From Pseudomonas sp. FP1742 (GTDB taxonomy: Bacteria > Pseudomonadota > Gammaproteobacteria > Pseudomonadales > Pseudomonadaceae): a stretch of DNA of 64,000 nucleotides. The stretch lies in contig NZ_CP117460.1 of assembly GCF_030687145.1 (NCBI RefSeq), positions 3,720,001-3,784,000 on the forward strand, given 5' to 3'. The position numbers were made by a program, and so were the translations under genes. Numbering within the stretch: position 1 is the first letter of the stretch; every line of letters starts with the position of its first letter. The notes under the pieces were generated by a model. It saw only the letters and a list, made by a program, of their open reading frames with translations. It ran no database searches and had not been told where the DNA came from. Positions 17,440 through 26,361 of the stretch are shown one piece after another.

Positions 17440-18357
17440 CTAGCCTGCCCCTCGCAACACTGCGATATCTCGTTTAGGCGCGACGCCAAACAGGCGGCTG
17501 TATTCACGGCTGAACTGCGACGGGCTTTCATAGCCGACCTTGTAGGCCGCGCTTGATACTTCCTGATGCTCGTTGAGCATCAGTCGCCTCGCCTCGTTCA
17601 ATCGCAGCCACTTCTGGTACTGCAACGGACTCATCGAGGTGAGTTGGCGGAAGTGGTGATGAAAGGTGGGTGTGCTCATCTGCACTCGCGCCGCAAGTTC
17701 TTCGACGCGAAGCGCCGAGGCGTAATTCAACTTCAGCCAGTCGATGGCTTTTGCGATGCGATAACCCTGGCCATCGACCGAGGTAATCTGCCGCAACCTG
17801 GCAGCCTGATCACTCCTCAAGAGACGATAGTGAATCTCGCGCTGAATCAGCGGCGCCAGCACAGGGATGGCTTCGGGTTCATCGAGTAGCGCCAGCAAGC
17901 GCTCGAACGACGCCAACATGGCAGGCGTTACTGAACCGATGCCTACACCTTTGACCACTGACCGGTCACGAATTGGCGGCAATTCACCCTGGGCTATCAA
18001 CTCAGCCAGCATGCGCAGATCGAGCTTCAAAGTCAGCCCCAGGCATGGCTGCTCCGGGCTTGCCGCCAGCACCTCGGAATTGGCGGGCAAGTCCAATGAG
18101 GTGATCAGAAATCGCGACGTGTCATACGGGTAGCCCTCGCCACCTACCCACAGCTGTTTCTCCCCCTGGGCGACGAGGATGATGCTTGGCTCGACCATGC
18201 AGACGACGGGCGGCGACGGATGTTCGCGCCTGAAAAAGCCCAGGCCCGCAATGGGCGTTCCGTAGTCACCTGGCTTGGGGATCTGCTCGCCAATGATCCG
18301 CGCAAGCGTTTCTTGTGGCGACAGGTGTTGAGCAGCGGTGTCGTGTTTGATCGTCAT
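17440..18357 (-). CDS. AraC-family regulator (AraC_N type)
   Basis: A 305-residue transcription factor with the AraC_N effector domain (ETLARIIGEQIPKPGDYGTPIAGL at residues about 17-40) and a C-terminal double helix-turn-helix (LRVEELAARVQMSTPTFHHHFRQLTSMSPLQYQ, AAYKVGYESPSQFSREYSRLFG). Regulators of this subtype usually stand divergent from an alcohol dehydrogenase or oxidoreductase. Here the divergent position holds only the truncated start of such a dehydrogenase (18523-18639), followed by an MFS transporter, so the original target may have been lost. Confidence 0.9.
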   Translation of the reverse strand: MTIKHDTAAQHLSPQETLARIIGEQIPKPGDYGTPIAGLGFFRREHPSPPVVCMVEPSIILVAQGEKQLWVGGEGYPYDTSRFLITSLDLPANSEVLAASPEQPCLGLTLKLDLRMLAELIAQGELPPIRDRSVVKGVGIGSVTPAMLASFERLLALLDEPEAIPVLAPLIQREIHYRLLRSDQAARLRQITSVDGQGYRIAKAIDWLKLNYASALRVEELAARVQMSTPTFHHHFRQLTSMSPLQYQKWLRLNEARRLMLNEHQEVSSAAYKVGYESPSQFSREYSRLFGVAPKRDIAVLRGAG

Positions 18358-18522
18358 GTTCGCCTTGTACCTCTTCGCTGAACTCTAACTCGCCCGCTCG
18401 CGACCGTCCTGCAAAAAAACAGAGACTCATAGAATCAGGCAAGTAATCCAGCGCAATGCACTACAGAAGGTCTGGGTCGAGCCGGAGAATGTTCATCCGA
18501 CAAAGCCATTGAGGACTCTCCC

Positions 18523-18639
18523 ATGCTTGTACAAGCCTATGGTGCTCATGCGGGCGACAAGCCCCTTGAGCCATTGCAAATCATTCGCCATGCCGACGCA
18601 GACCAGCAACGTGAAAACTTCAAAAGCAACCTGAAGTAG
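18523..18639 (+). pseudogene. Remnant of the N-terminus of a zinc alcohol dehydrogenase (YahK-type)
   Basis: The 38-codon frame opens with MLVQAYGAHAGDKPLEPL, the characteristic start of NAD(P)-dependent, YahK-like alcohol dehydrogenases. It loses all similarity after about residue 24 and stops at TAG. The catalytic zinc and Rossmann regions (about 320 residues) are gone. It lies divergent from an AraC regulator of the kind that normally controls such a gene, so it is best read as a deletion scar. Confidence 0.6.
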
Positions 18640-18645
18640 CCTGTT

Positions 18646-18666
18646 CGGTGCCCCGGCCGGGCACCG
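18646..18666 (+). repeat. GC-rich hairpin after the dehydrogenase remnant
   Basis: CGGTGCCC and GGGCACCG form an eight-base perfect stem with a five-base loop. No T-run follows, so it is at most a weak or Rho-assisted terminator ahead of the MFS gene. Confidence 0.45.
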
Positions 18667-18725
18667 GTTCTCTCGTAGCCTCGTTTCCGGGGCTGCGACG
18701 CTTCGCGCAATACAGGATTCAAACA

Positions 18726-19922
18726 ATGACTGATCACCTTCTCCCAGAGCCTCGTAAATCATGGGGCGCCGTATTCGCCATGTCGCTCGCCGCATTCGTC
18801 CTGGTGGCCTCGGAATTCATGCCCGTCAGCCTGCTGACGCCAATTGCCGCCGATCTGCATATCACCGAGGGGCAGGCAGGCCAGGGCATTTCCGCCTCCG
18901 GGTTGTTTGCGCTGTTTGCCAGTCTTCTGATCGCATCGGTGGCGGCGCGGATCGACCGCAAGCCTCTGCTGTTGTCACTGACTCTATTGATGATCCTTTC
19001 CGGAACAGTGGTCGCGTTCGCGCCGAACTACTGGGTGTTCATGATCGGCCGCGCGCTGATCGGTATTGCAATAGGTGGGTTCTGGTCATTGTCGGCGGCA
19101 ACCGCCATGCGCCTGGTGCCTGATGACCAGATCACTCGCGCCATGGCAATCGTCAACGGCGGCAACGCTTTGGCGACAGTGATTGCAGCGCCATTGGGCA
19201 GTTTTCTCGGCGCCTTGATCGGCTGGCGCGGCGCATTCTTGTGCGTTATCCCGGTCGCGATAGTCGCCTCTGTCTGGCTTCTGTTCAGCCTTCCAGCGAT
19301 GAAGTCGCAGAGCGGTTCAGGTACTGGAAATGTCTTCAGGTTGATGCAAAGCCTGCCGGTCGCGTTAGGCATGGTGGCGGTCAGTGTCTTTTTCATGGGG
19401 CAGTTCATGCTGTTTACCTATTTGCGCCCCTTCCTTGAAACGGTCACACACGTCAGTGTTTCCATGTTGTCGCTGATGTTGCTCGTCCTCGGTCTGGCGG
19501 GCCTCGCGGGAACCTTCTTGATTGAACCACTCTTGAAAAATGGCCTGCATCGCACCCTCATCATCCCGATCCTGATGGCGGTGATTGCACTGGCGCTGGT
19601 TTCGTTCGGCAGTTCGGCCGCAACCACGACGGTCTTGTTGGGCCTCTGGGGATTGGTGGCGACTGCTGCACCGGTGGGATGGTGGACATGGCTGGCCAGA
19701 ACATTGCCAGAGGCTGCTGAAGCGGGAGGCGGCTTAATGGTGGCGATCATTCAACTGGCCATCGCATCGGGGGCGACCGTTGGCGGGCTGGTCTTTGACT
19801 CAAGCGGTTATCGAACGACCTTCGAGTTGAGCGCAGCGTTGCTGGGCGTGGCGGCTGTTCTTGCCCTCCTGGCGGCACGCGCAGCAACGCGGGAGCCTGT
19901 TGCATCGGTAAACACCGCTTGA
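18726..19922 (+). CDS. MFS transporter, DHA1 family (drug/sugar efflux type)
   Basis: A twelve-helix inner-membrane exporter of 398 residues. Recognisable features are SEFMPVSLLTPIAADLHI in helix 1, the loop 2-3 motif ARIDRKPLLL, GRALIGIAIGGFWSLSAATAMRLVP in helices 4-5, and LGSFLGALIGWRGAF. These place it with the AraJ/NepI/YdhP-like DHA1 efflux proteins. Translation from ATG 18726 (AGGA upstream) fits the family; the open frame continues upstream to 18648 without family similarity. It sits between two dehydrogenase fragments, so it may have arrived by the rearrangement that destroyed them. Confidence 0.88.
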   Translation: MTDHLLPEPRKSWGAVFAMSLAAFVLVASEFMPVSLLTPIAADLHITEGQAGQGISASGLFALFASLLIASVAARIDRKPLLLSLTLLMILSGTVVAFAPNYWVFMIGRALIGIAIGGFWSLSAATAMRLVPDDQITRAMAIVNGGNALATVIAAPLGSFLGALIGWRGAFLCVIPVAIVASVWLLFSLPAMKSQSGSGTGNVFRLMQSLPVALGMVAVSVFFMGQFMLFTYLRPFLETVTHVSVSMLSLMLLVLGLAGLAGTFLIEPLLKNGLHRTLIIPILMAVIALALVSFGSSAATTTVLLGLWGLVATAAPVGWWTWLARTLPEAAEAGGGLMVAIIQLAIASGATVGGLVFDSSGYRTTFELSAALLGVAAVLALLAARAATREPVASVNTA

Positions 19923-19956
19923 AAAACCACAAGACGCGCCAAGGCATGTCTGACAG

Positions 19957-20168
19957 GCCAACGAAGAAACCTTCGGTCCGGTCGCCACCTTCTTCCCCTA
20001 CGACACCGAAGACGAACTGCTCGAACTGCTCGAACTGATGAACAACATACCGTGCGGCCTGAGCGCGCGCCTATGGACCAACGATTTGTCCAGCGCCATG
20101 CGCATGATCCCGAGCATCGAAGCTGGGACGACTACACGGAGCTGAAATCCGTGATGATCCGCTATTGA
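19957..20168 (+). pseudogene. C-terminal remnant of an aldehyde dehydrogenase
   Basis: The translation reads ANEETFGPVATFFPYDTED and then MNNIPCGLSARLWTNDLS, the EEIFGP and YGLSA blocks of aldehyde dehydrogenases. After PSIEAGT the sequence jumps, out of frame, to a typical C-terminus DDYTELKSVMIRY and stop. The 5' two thirds, with the catalytic Cys and Glu, are absent, and an internal deletion removes the GGxxxSG region. A duplicated LLEL is also visible. It lies directly before the vanAB promoter. Confidence 0.7.
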
Positions 20169-20190
20169 TTCGGAGGGTTACAAAGCCATC

Positions 20191-20202
20191 AGTGGATCCA
20201 CT
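20191..20202. promoter_or_regulatory. VanR operator 1
   Basis: AGTGGATCCACT is a perfect 12-base palindrome containing the TGGATCCA core of the known VanR site (ATTGGATCCAAT in Caulobacter). It lies about 30 bases upstream of the vanAB -35. Confidence 0.75.
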
Positions 20203-20226
20203 AAATCGTTAATAAACAGAATCAGT

Positions 20227-20265
20227 TTGACAAAACCCCCATAAATCATAATTAATGGATCCACT
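20227..20265 (+). promoter_or_regulatory. vanAB promoter with VanR operator 2
   Basis: TTGACA (20227-20232) and TAATTA (20249-20254) are separated by 16 bases. AATGGATCCACT at 20254-20265 is a near-palindromic second copy of the VanR site, covering the expected transcription start. Occupancy of both sites would block RNA polymerase; vanillate is the known inducer of VanR in other bacteria. Confidence 0.7.
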
Positions 20266-20295
20266 AAACAACAAAAACAACCTTGGAGAATCTCC

Positions 20296-21342
20296 ATGTA
20301 TCCCAAGAACACCTGGTACGTCGCCTGTACGCCCGATGAAATCGCCGACAAGCCGCTGGGCCGTCAGATCTGTGGTGAAAAGATGGTTTTTTACCGTGGG
20401 CACGAGGGCAAGGTCGCGGCTGTCGAGGACTTTTGCCCCCATCGCGGCGCGCCGCTGTCCTTGGGCTATGTGGAAAACGGCAACCTGGTGTGCGGCTATC
20501 ACGGCCTGGTGATGGGGTGCGACGGCAAGACCGTGGAAATGCCTGGGCAACGGGTTCGCGGCTTTCCGTGCAACAAGACATTCGCCGTGGTCGAGCGCTA
20601 TGGATTTATCTGGGTCTGGCCCGGCGATCAGGCGTTGGCTGATCCGGCGCTGATCCATCACCTGGAATGGGCGGTCAGTGACGAGTGGGCCTATGGCGGC
20701 GGCCTGTTCCACATCCAGTGCGACTACCGCCTGATGATCGACAACCTGATGGACCTGACTCACGAAACCTACGTTCATGCGTCCAGCATCGGCCAGAAGG
20801 AAATCGACGACGCGCCGCCCGTGACCACGGTCGAAGGCGACGAGGTGGTCACCGCCCGCCACATGGAAAACATCATGGCCCCGCCCTTCTGGCGCATGGC
20901 CCTGCGCGGCAATAATCTGGCCGACGATGTACCGGTGGACCGCTGGCAGATCTGCCGCTTCACCCCGCCCAGCCATGTGCTGATCGAAGTCGGCGTGGCC
21001 CATGCCGGACATGGCGGTTATCAGGCTCCCCGGCAGTTCAAGGCGTCGAGCATCGTCGTCGACTTCATCACGCCGGAAACCGAGACCTCGATCTGGTACT
21101 TCTGGGGCATGGCGCGCAACTTCAATCCGCAGGATGAAGCCTTGACCGCGAGCATTCGCGAGGGACAGGGCAAGATTTTCAGCGAGGACCTGGAGATGCT
21201 CGAACGCCAGCAACAAAACCTGCTCAGCCATCCCACGCGCAATTTGCTCAAGCTCAATATCGACGCTGGCGGCGTGCAGTCGCGTCGCGTTCTGGAGCGC
21301 CTGATCGCCAGGGAGCAAGCCTCGCAGGAGTCAATGGCATGA
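20296..21342 (+). CDS. vanA: Vanillate O-demethylase, oxygenase subunit
   Basis: Rieske non-heme iron monooxygenase that converts vanillate to protocatechuate and formaldehyde with VanB. The Rieske ligands are Cys47, His49, Cys66 and His69 (CPHRGAPLSLGY...CGYHG). The mononuclear iron site is in the DLTHETYVH segment (His155, His160, with nearby Asp residues). The length of 348 residues is normal. GGAG precedes the ATG. The gene is controlled by two VanR palindromes just upstream and overlaps vanB by four bases. Confidence 0.96.
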   Translation: MYPKNTWYVACTPDEIADKPLGRQICGEKMVFYRGHEGKVAAVEDFCPHRGAPLSLGYVENGNLVCGYHGLVMGCDGKTVEMPGQRVRGFPCNKTFAVVERYGFIWVWPGDQALADPALIHHLEWAVSDEWAYGGGLFHIQCDYRLMIDNLMDLTHETYVHASSIGQKEIDDAPPVTTVEGDEVVTARHMENIMAPPFWRMALRGNNLADDVPVDRWQICRFTPPSHVLIEVGVAHAGHGGYQAPRQFKASSIVVDFITPETETSIWYFWGMARNFNPQDEALTASIREGQGKIFSEDLEMLERQQQNLLSHPTRNLLKLNIDAGGVQSRRVLERLIAREQASQESMA

Positions 21343-22289
21343 TCGAAGTGCTGGTGGTATCGCGCAACAACGAAGCCCAGGACATCTGCAGCTATGAGCT
21401 GGCCAGTGTCGATGACCGACCGCTGCCGGCCTTCAGCGCCGGTGCGCATATCGATGTGCACCTGCCAGGCGGTTTGATCCGGCAATACTCCCTGTGCAAT
21501 CACCCTGAAGAACGCCATCGCTACCTGATCGGCGTGCTCAAGGACCCGGCCTCCCGGGGCGGTTCACTGGCCATGCACGAGCAGATCCATCCCGGCATGC
21601 GCCTGCCGATCAGTGAGCCGCGTAACCTGTTTCCGTTGGCCCATGAAGCCAGGCGCAGCCTGCTGTTTGCTGGCGGTATCGGGATCACGCCGATCCTGTG
21701 CATGGCCGAACGTCTGGCGCACAGTGGCGCGGATTTCGAGCTGCATTACTGTGCCCGATCACGGGACCGTGCGGCCTTTGTCGAACGCCTGCACCACTCG
21801 CCTTTTGCCGACCGGGTGTTCCTGCATTTCGATCAGGAACCCGACACCGTGCTGGACGCTGCGAAGGTTCTGGCCACGCCGCACAATGACGTTCATTTAT
21901 ATGTGTGTGGTCCCGGCGGTTTTATGCAGCATGTGCTGGACACGGCCAAGACCAAAGGCTGGCAGGAGCAATGCCTGCACCGCGAGTACTTCGCCGCCGC
22001 CCCCGTCGACACTGGCGCCGATGGCAGCTTCTTGATCAAGGTCGCCAGCAGCGGTCAGGTCTTCGAGGTGCCGGCCGACAAGAGCGTAGTGCAGGTGTTG
22101 CAAAACCAGGGCATCGAGATCGCCATTTCCTGTGAACAAGGCATTTGTGGCACTTGCCTGACTCGGGTGCTGGAGGGGGTGCCGGAGCATCGCGACCTGT
22201 TCCTCACCGAGGATGAACAGGCCTGCAACGACCAGTTCACCCCTTGCTGCTCGCGCTCGAAAACGCCGCTGCTGGTTCTGGATATCTGA
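21339..22289 (+). CDS. vanB: Vanillate O-demethylase, reductase subunit
   Basis: This protein passes electrons from NADH to VanA. It has a flavin-binding ferredoxin-reductase module (RQYSLCNHPEE for the flavin, GGIGITPILCMAE for the nucleotide, CGPGGFM near residue 190) and a C-terminal plant-type [2Fe-2S] domain with CEQGICGTC and a distal cysteine in TPCCS. This is the usual phthalate-dioxygenase-reductase-like order. At 316 residues it is full length. The ATG overlaps the vanA stop and has AGGAG nine bases upstream. Confidence 0.96.
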   Translation: MIEVLVVSRNNEAQDICSYELASVDDRPLPAFSAGAHIDVHLPGGLIRQYSLCNHPEERHRYLIGVLKDPASRGGSLAMHEQIHPGMRLPISEPRNLFPLAHEARRSLLFAGGIGITPILCMAERLAHSGADFELHYCARSRDRAAFVERLHHSPFADRVFLHFDQEPDTVLDAAKVLATPHNDVHLYVCGPGGFMQHVLDTAKTKGWQEQCLHREYFAAAPVDTGADGSFLIKVASSGQVFEVPADKSVVQVLQNQGIEIAISCEQGICGTCLTRVLEGVPEHRDLFLTEDEQACNDQFTPCCSRSKTPLLVLDI

Positions 22290-22299
22290 TAAACCTCGC

Positions 22300-23013
22300 T
22301 TACTCCGAGCGGAGAATGACCTTCATCCGCTCGTCAGCCTTCGCTGAGCCGAAGACCTCGGCGTAGCGCAACGTGGCGTTGGCGTGTTCGCGCATGATCG
22401 CCTCGGCACGCGCGCCCTGGCGGTTGACCAAGGCATCGAACACCGAATGGTGTTGCATGTGGGCATAGTTGAAGCGTCGGTATTCCCGGACCATGTCGTT
22501 GCGGTCCACAGCCAGGGCGGTCACCGAAGCGAAGGGCAAATGATCGTTGCGCGCCAGGGCGTCGGCGATCGCCGGGTTGTGGCTGCCTTCGACGATCACC
22601 TGGTGAAAGCGCATGTTGAGGTCGTGATAGACCTCCAGGTCTTCTATGGTCACGTACCCTTTATCGAACAGCTGATCGCCCTGCATCAGGCACTGTTCGA
22701 GGGTCGCCCGGGCTTCGTCCGAAAGCCCGCGCTCGGCGGTCTGACGCGCCGCCAGGCCTTCGAGTACGCCCCGTACTTCGACCGCACCGGCAATGTCATC
22801 GGGGCTGACCGAACGCACCTGAAACCCGCGCCCGCCAAAGCGCACCAGCAAGCCTTCCTGCTCCAGGGTGCGGAACGCCATGCGCACCGGCATCCGCGAA
22901 ACACCGAACAGCTGCGCCGTGGGGATTTCCATCAACCGCTCGCCCGCCGCCAGCTCGCCCGAGGCGATCATCTTGCGCAATGCGACCAGCACCGTTTGAC
23001 CGGGCTTACTCAT
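22300..23013 (-). CDS. vanR: GntR/FadR-type repressor of vanAB
   Basis: A 237-residue regulator with an N-terminal winged helix (MEIPTAQLFGVSRMPVRMAFRTLEQEGLLVRFGGRGFQV) and a C-terminal all-helical FCD-type domain with conserved His/Asp positions (DLNMRFHQVIVEGSHNPAI). It stands convergent to vanAB with an eleven-base gap, as vanR often does. The palindromes upstream of vanA match the VanR consensus, which supports the name. ATG 23013 with GGAAG upstream matches the family; the open frame extends upstream to 23157 without similarity. Confidence 0.9.
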   Translation of the reverse strand: MSKPGQTVLVALRKMIASGELAAGERLMEIPTAQLFGVSRMPVRMAFRTLEQEGLLVRFGGRGFQVRSVSPDDIAGAVEVRGVLEGLAARQTAERGLSDEARATLEQCLMQGDQLFDKGYVTIEDLEVYHDLNMRFHQVIVEGSHNPAIADALARNDHLPFASVTALAVDRNDMVREYRRFNYAHMQHHSVFDALVNRQGARAEAIMREHANATLRYAEVFGSAKADERMKVILRSE

Positions 23014-23096
23014 CCAGGCAACTTCCAGAAAGGTGGGCCTGCATAGTAACGCAAGAGAGAGACGCCAGGTTTGGGCAGAGGCTGCGGTGTACTGCC

Positions 23097-24338
23097 TCAG
23101 CCCTGATAGGCAGGATTCTCGATCAGCAGCGCCATGCCCTGCCCGCCGCCGACACACGCGGCGGCAATGCCATAACGCAGATTGCCCTCGCGCAGTTGCC
23201 TGGCCAGGGTCAGCACCAGACGCAATCCACTGGCGGCCAAGGGATGTCCCAGGGCGATGGAGCCGCCCCGCCGGTTGAGGCGGTCGCCGTCCAGTTCCAG
23301 CACCTGCGCCACGGCCAGCACCTGTGCCGCCTGGGCCTCGTTGATTTCCAGCAAGCCGATGTCGTCAATGGCCAGACCGCTGCGTTGCAACAACAACTGG
23401 ATCGCCGGCGCCGGGCCGATGCCCATGAACTCCGGTGCCACGCCCACCACGGCACTGGCCAGCAAATGGGCCAACACCGGACGCCGCGCCGCAGAAGCTC
23501 GCCCCACCAGCGCGGCCGCCGCGCCATCGACCACCGCGCAACTGTTGCCGGCCGTTTGCACACCGCCGGCATGCACCGCGCGCAACCGGCCCAAAGCGCT
23601 CAGGTCGGTAGGTCGCGGGTGACTATCGTGCGTCACGCGGTCCACGCCCCGTGGCAACTGAATATTGCGTGGCTGATAGCCGGCCAGTTCAAAACACTCA
23701 TTGTCGATCGCTACCAGTTCCGGTCCGAACCAGCCGTCAGTTTGCGCCTGCAACGCCAGTTGATGACTGCTGAGCGCGTAGCGATCCACCTCTTCGCGGC
23801 TCAGGCCATGCCGCCGGGCCAGGTTGTCGGCGGTGGTGATCATGTCTACGCCCGGGGCCGGGTCGTAGAGGGCTTCCCAGAGAAAGTCCTTGAACGCCAC
23901 CTCGGCGCCGAGCCGGAAACCGCTGCGGTGGGTGTAAGCGGCAATCGGGTTGCGCGACATCGATTCGGCCGCCACACACAGGGCCAACTGAACGCCGTCA
24001 TCCAGCTGCCTGGCGGCCTGCCGCAAGAGTTCGAAACCGGTGGCGCAGATGCGCTGCACCCCCAGCGCCGGAGTCTCTTGCGGCACACCACTGTAAAGGC
24101 CGATATGTCGTGGCAGCAGGTAAGCATCGAAACTGGCCTGAGCCACGGAGCCGGCGAGCACGCTGTCCACCGAGGACGGATCGAGAGCAGCGCGAGCCAA
24201 TACCTCGCGCCCGACCTTGATCCCCAGATCGATCGGCGAGACCTGAGCCAAGGCCCCGCCAAGGTCGACCCAAGGCGTGCGCAGGGCTTCGAAAATCGCC
24301 ACATCGCTAAAGCTCGAATACTGCCCCGCGCCGTTCAC
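23097..24338 (-). CDS. aat: Thiolase (beta-ketothiolase, Aat-like) of the ferulate operon
   Basis: A cytoplasmic thiolase of 413 residues. The nucleophile lies in VQRICATGFELL, the second half carries NEAQAAQ, GHPLAASG, and CVGGGQG near the end, so the active site looks complete. It begins with GTG overlapping the fcs stop by four bases. In ferulate clusters (Pseudomonas sp. HR199 type) an aat gene accompanies fcs, ech and vdh, although the main non-oxidative route does not need it. It may serve a beta-oxidative side route or other acyl-CoA intermediates. Confidence 0.85.
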   Translation of the reverse strand: MNGAGQYSSFSDVAIFEALRTPWVDLGGALAQVSPIDLGIKVGREVLARAALDPSSVDSVLAGSVAQASFDAYLLPRHIGLYSGVPQETPALGVQRICATGFELLRQAARQLDDGVQLALCVAAESMSRNPIAAYTHRSGFRLGAEVAFKDFLWEALYDPAPGVDMITTADNLARRHGLSREEVDRYALSSHQLALQAQTDGWFGPELVAIDNECFELAGYQPRNIQLPRGVDRVTHDSHPRPTDLSALGRLRAVHAGGVQTAGNSCAVVDGAAAALVGRASAARRPVLAHLLASAVVGVAPEFMGIGPAPAIQLLLQRSGLAIDDIGLLEINEAQAAQVLAVAQVLELDGDRLNRRGGSIALGHPLAASGLRLVLTLARQLREGNLRYGIAAACVGGGQGMALLIENPAYQG

Positions 24339-26233
24339 GGCAGAGGTCCGGCGCGCAGGATGGAAGGATCTTCACCGCGATACAGCGCCTCGACCTTGTC
24401 GGCACGCCACTGCAACACAGCACGCTGATTGATCGAGCCCTTGTCGGTGATTTCACCACGGTCGATGGAAGCAGGTTCATCGAGCAGCGCGATCCATTCC
24501 AGGCGGCTGGCATTACCGGTGGCGTCGCGGTTGAGCCGTTGCAGCCAATCGCTGAACCACTGACGCACCGGCGCGCTGGCCAGAACCTCGGCGTCACTGG
24601 CGTGCGCATTCAAACCCGCCAGACGTCGGCATTCATACAACCGGGGAAAGACCAGCGCACCCAGGCACTCGCGGTCCGGCGCGGCCACCACCAGGTCCTG
24701 AACATAAGGAGAACCTTCGAGCACCGCACGATTGCGCAACGGACCGACGCTGACAAACACGCCGGAGCTGAGCTTGAAGTCCTCGGCGATGCGCCCGTCG
24801 AACATTAGCCCGAGTTGCGGATCACGGGGGTCAGCCAGTTTCAGCGCATCGCCAGAACAATAGAAACCCTGCTCGTCGAACACCTCGGCGGTCTGCTGCG
24901 GCGCGCGCCAGTAACCCGGCATGATGTGCGGCCCGCGAAAACGTCCTTCCAGCTTGCCATCCACCGGCACCAGCCGCACTTCGCAACCGGGTGCCGGCAG
25001 GCCAATGTAGCCGGCCATGGACAGCGGCCCGGTGGTGAACGTGCAGGACGGCGACGCCTCGGTCATGCCAAGCCCGGCCATCATGCGAATGCGTTCGCCA
25101 CAATGCTGTTCAGCGACCCGGTCCAGGCGATCCCAAATCCGTTGCGACAATCCGGCGGCAGCGAAAAAGAACAGCTTCATGCGCGAGAAGAAACGCTCGC
25201 GCAACTCGCCATCCTGCTCCAGAGCGTTGACCAGCTCTTCCCAGCCCTTGGGCACGGTCAGGTAGGCGGTGGGCGATATTTCCTTGAGGTTGCGCAGTGT
25301 TTCAGCAAAACCCTGAACGGTCGGCTTGCCGTCGTCCAGGTAAAAAGTGCCGCCGTTGTACAGCACGATGCCGACGTTGTGGCTGCCGCCGAAGGTGTGA
25401 TTCCACGGCAGCCAGTCCACCAGCACCGGAGGTTCTTCGCCGAACACCGGGAAGGTTTGCAACAGCATCTGCTGGTTGGCGCAGAGCATGCGCTGGGTGG
25501 TGACCACCGCCTTGGGCAGTTTGGTGGAGCCGGAGGTAAACAGGAACTTGGCGATGCTATCCGGCCCGGTGGCCATGAAAGCGTAATCGGCCTCGGCACC
25601 TCCGGGCTGATCCAGCAGGCTGGCAAAGCTCGCCTGACGGCGGCCCGGCACTTGGCCACGCACGGTAATCAGCGGCGTATCGGCCGGCAGCACCGCGTCG
25701 ATCGCCCGCTGATAGGTCGCGGCGTCGCTGACGAACACCAGGCCCGGTTGCAACAGGTCGCAGACATGCCGCAGCTTGGCGAAATCCTGGGACAACAACG
25801 AATAGGCCGGGGAAATCGGGCTATAGGGAATGCCGGCGTACATCGCACCCAGTGCAATCTGCAAATGCTCGATGTCGTTGCCCGAGAGGATCACCAGCGG
25901 TCGATCGGCCGAGAGCCCGTAACTCAGCAGGCTCTGGGCAATGGCGCGGACGCTGGTCAGCATCTCGGCGTAACTCACCCGACGCCAGTCGCCGCCCTCC
26001 TGGCGAGCGGCGATAAAGGTCTGTTGCGGGCGAACCCGAGCCCAATGCACCAGGCGATCGAGCAAGCGTACGGGCAACTCGGCCAAGGGTTCCAGGGAAC
26101 GCATATGCAATATGCCCTCCTCTTCGCTGACCTCGACCGCAGGACAGCCGATGGATACCTGGCGATAGCGTGGCGCACTGGCGTCGGCCTGGGGTGGCGA
26201 TCTGAATTCGGAACTCACGTGCTTGTTCTCCAT
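24335..26233 (-). CDS. fcs: Feruloyl-CoA synthetase
   Basis: ATP-dependent acyl-CoA ligase that activates ferulate (and p-coumarate, caffeate) in the cytoplasm. The ANL-family motifs are present: FLFTSGSTKLPKAV phosphate loop, GLGMTEASP, YCSGDALKLADP and the C-terminal DKGSINQRAVL region. The length of about 630 residues is typical for this group. An internal GTG at 26218 has GGAG eight bases upstream, a better ribosome site than the ATG at 26233, so the true start may be five codons later. It is followed without a gap by aat and preceded by vdh. Confidence 0.92.
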   Translation of the reverse strand: MENKHVSSEFRSPPQADASAPRYRQVSIGCPAVEVSEEEGILHMRSLEPLAELPVRLLDRLVHWARVRPQQTFIAARQEGGDWRRVSYAEMLTSVRAIAQSLLSYGLSADRPLVILSGNDIEHLQIALGAMYAGIPYSPISPAYSLLSQDFAKLRHVCDLLQPGLVFVSDAATYQRAIDAVLPADTPLITVRGQVPGRRQASFASLLDQPGGAEADYAFMATGPDSIAKFLFTSGSTKLPKAVVTTQRMLCANQQMLLQTFPVFGEEPPVLVDWLPWNHTFGGSHNVGIVLYNGGTFYLDDGKPTVQGFAETLRNLKEISPTAYLTVPKGWEELVNALEQDGELRERFFSRMKLFFFAAAGLSQRIWDRLDRVAEQHCGERIRMMAGLGMTEASPSCTFTTGPLSMAGYIGLPAPGCEVRLVPVDGKLEGRFRGPHIMPGYWRAPQQTAEVFDEQGFYCSGDALKLADPRDPQLGLMFDGRIAEDFKLSSGVFVSVGPLRNRAVLEGSPYVQDLVVAAPDRECLGALVFPRLYECRRLAGLNAHASDAEVLASAPVRQWFSDWLQRLNRDATGNASRLEWIALLDEPASIDRGEITDKGSINQRAVLQWRADKVEALYRGEDPSILRAGPLP

Positions 26234-26361
26234 CGAGGCATGCCACCGGTCTGCCGGGAAGCGGTCAACCGGGGCATGGCAGCCTTGTTATTGTTATGTC
26301 TGGCCTGCACGCGGGCGACGACAGCTCTCAAGCGTGCGTCGCCCGACGCTGCGACGGCGGC

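Noticed and set aside
18648..18725. Upstream extension of the MFS transporter by 26 residues
   Set aside because: It runs through the GC-rich hairpin at 18646-18666, has no family similarity, and a better start with AGGA lies at 18726.
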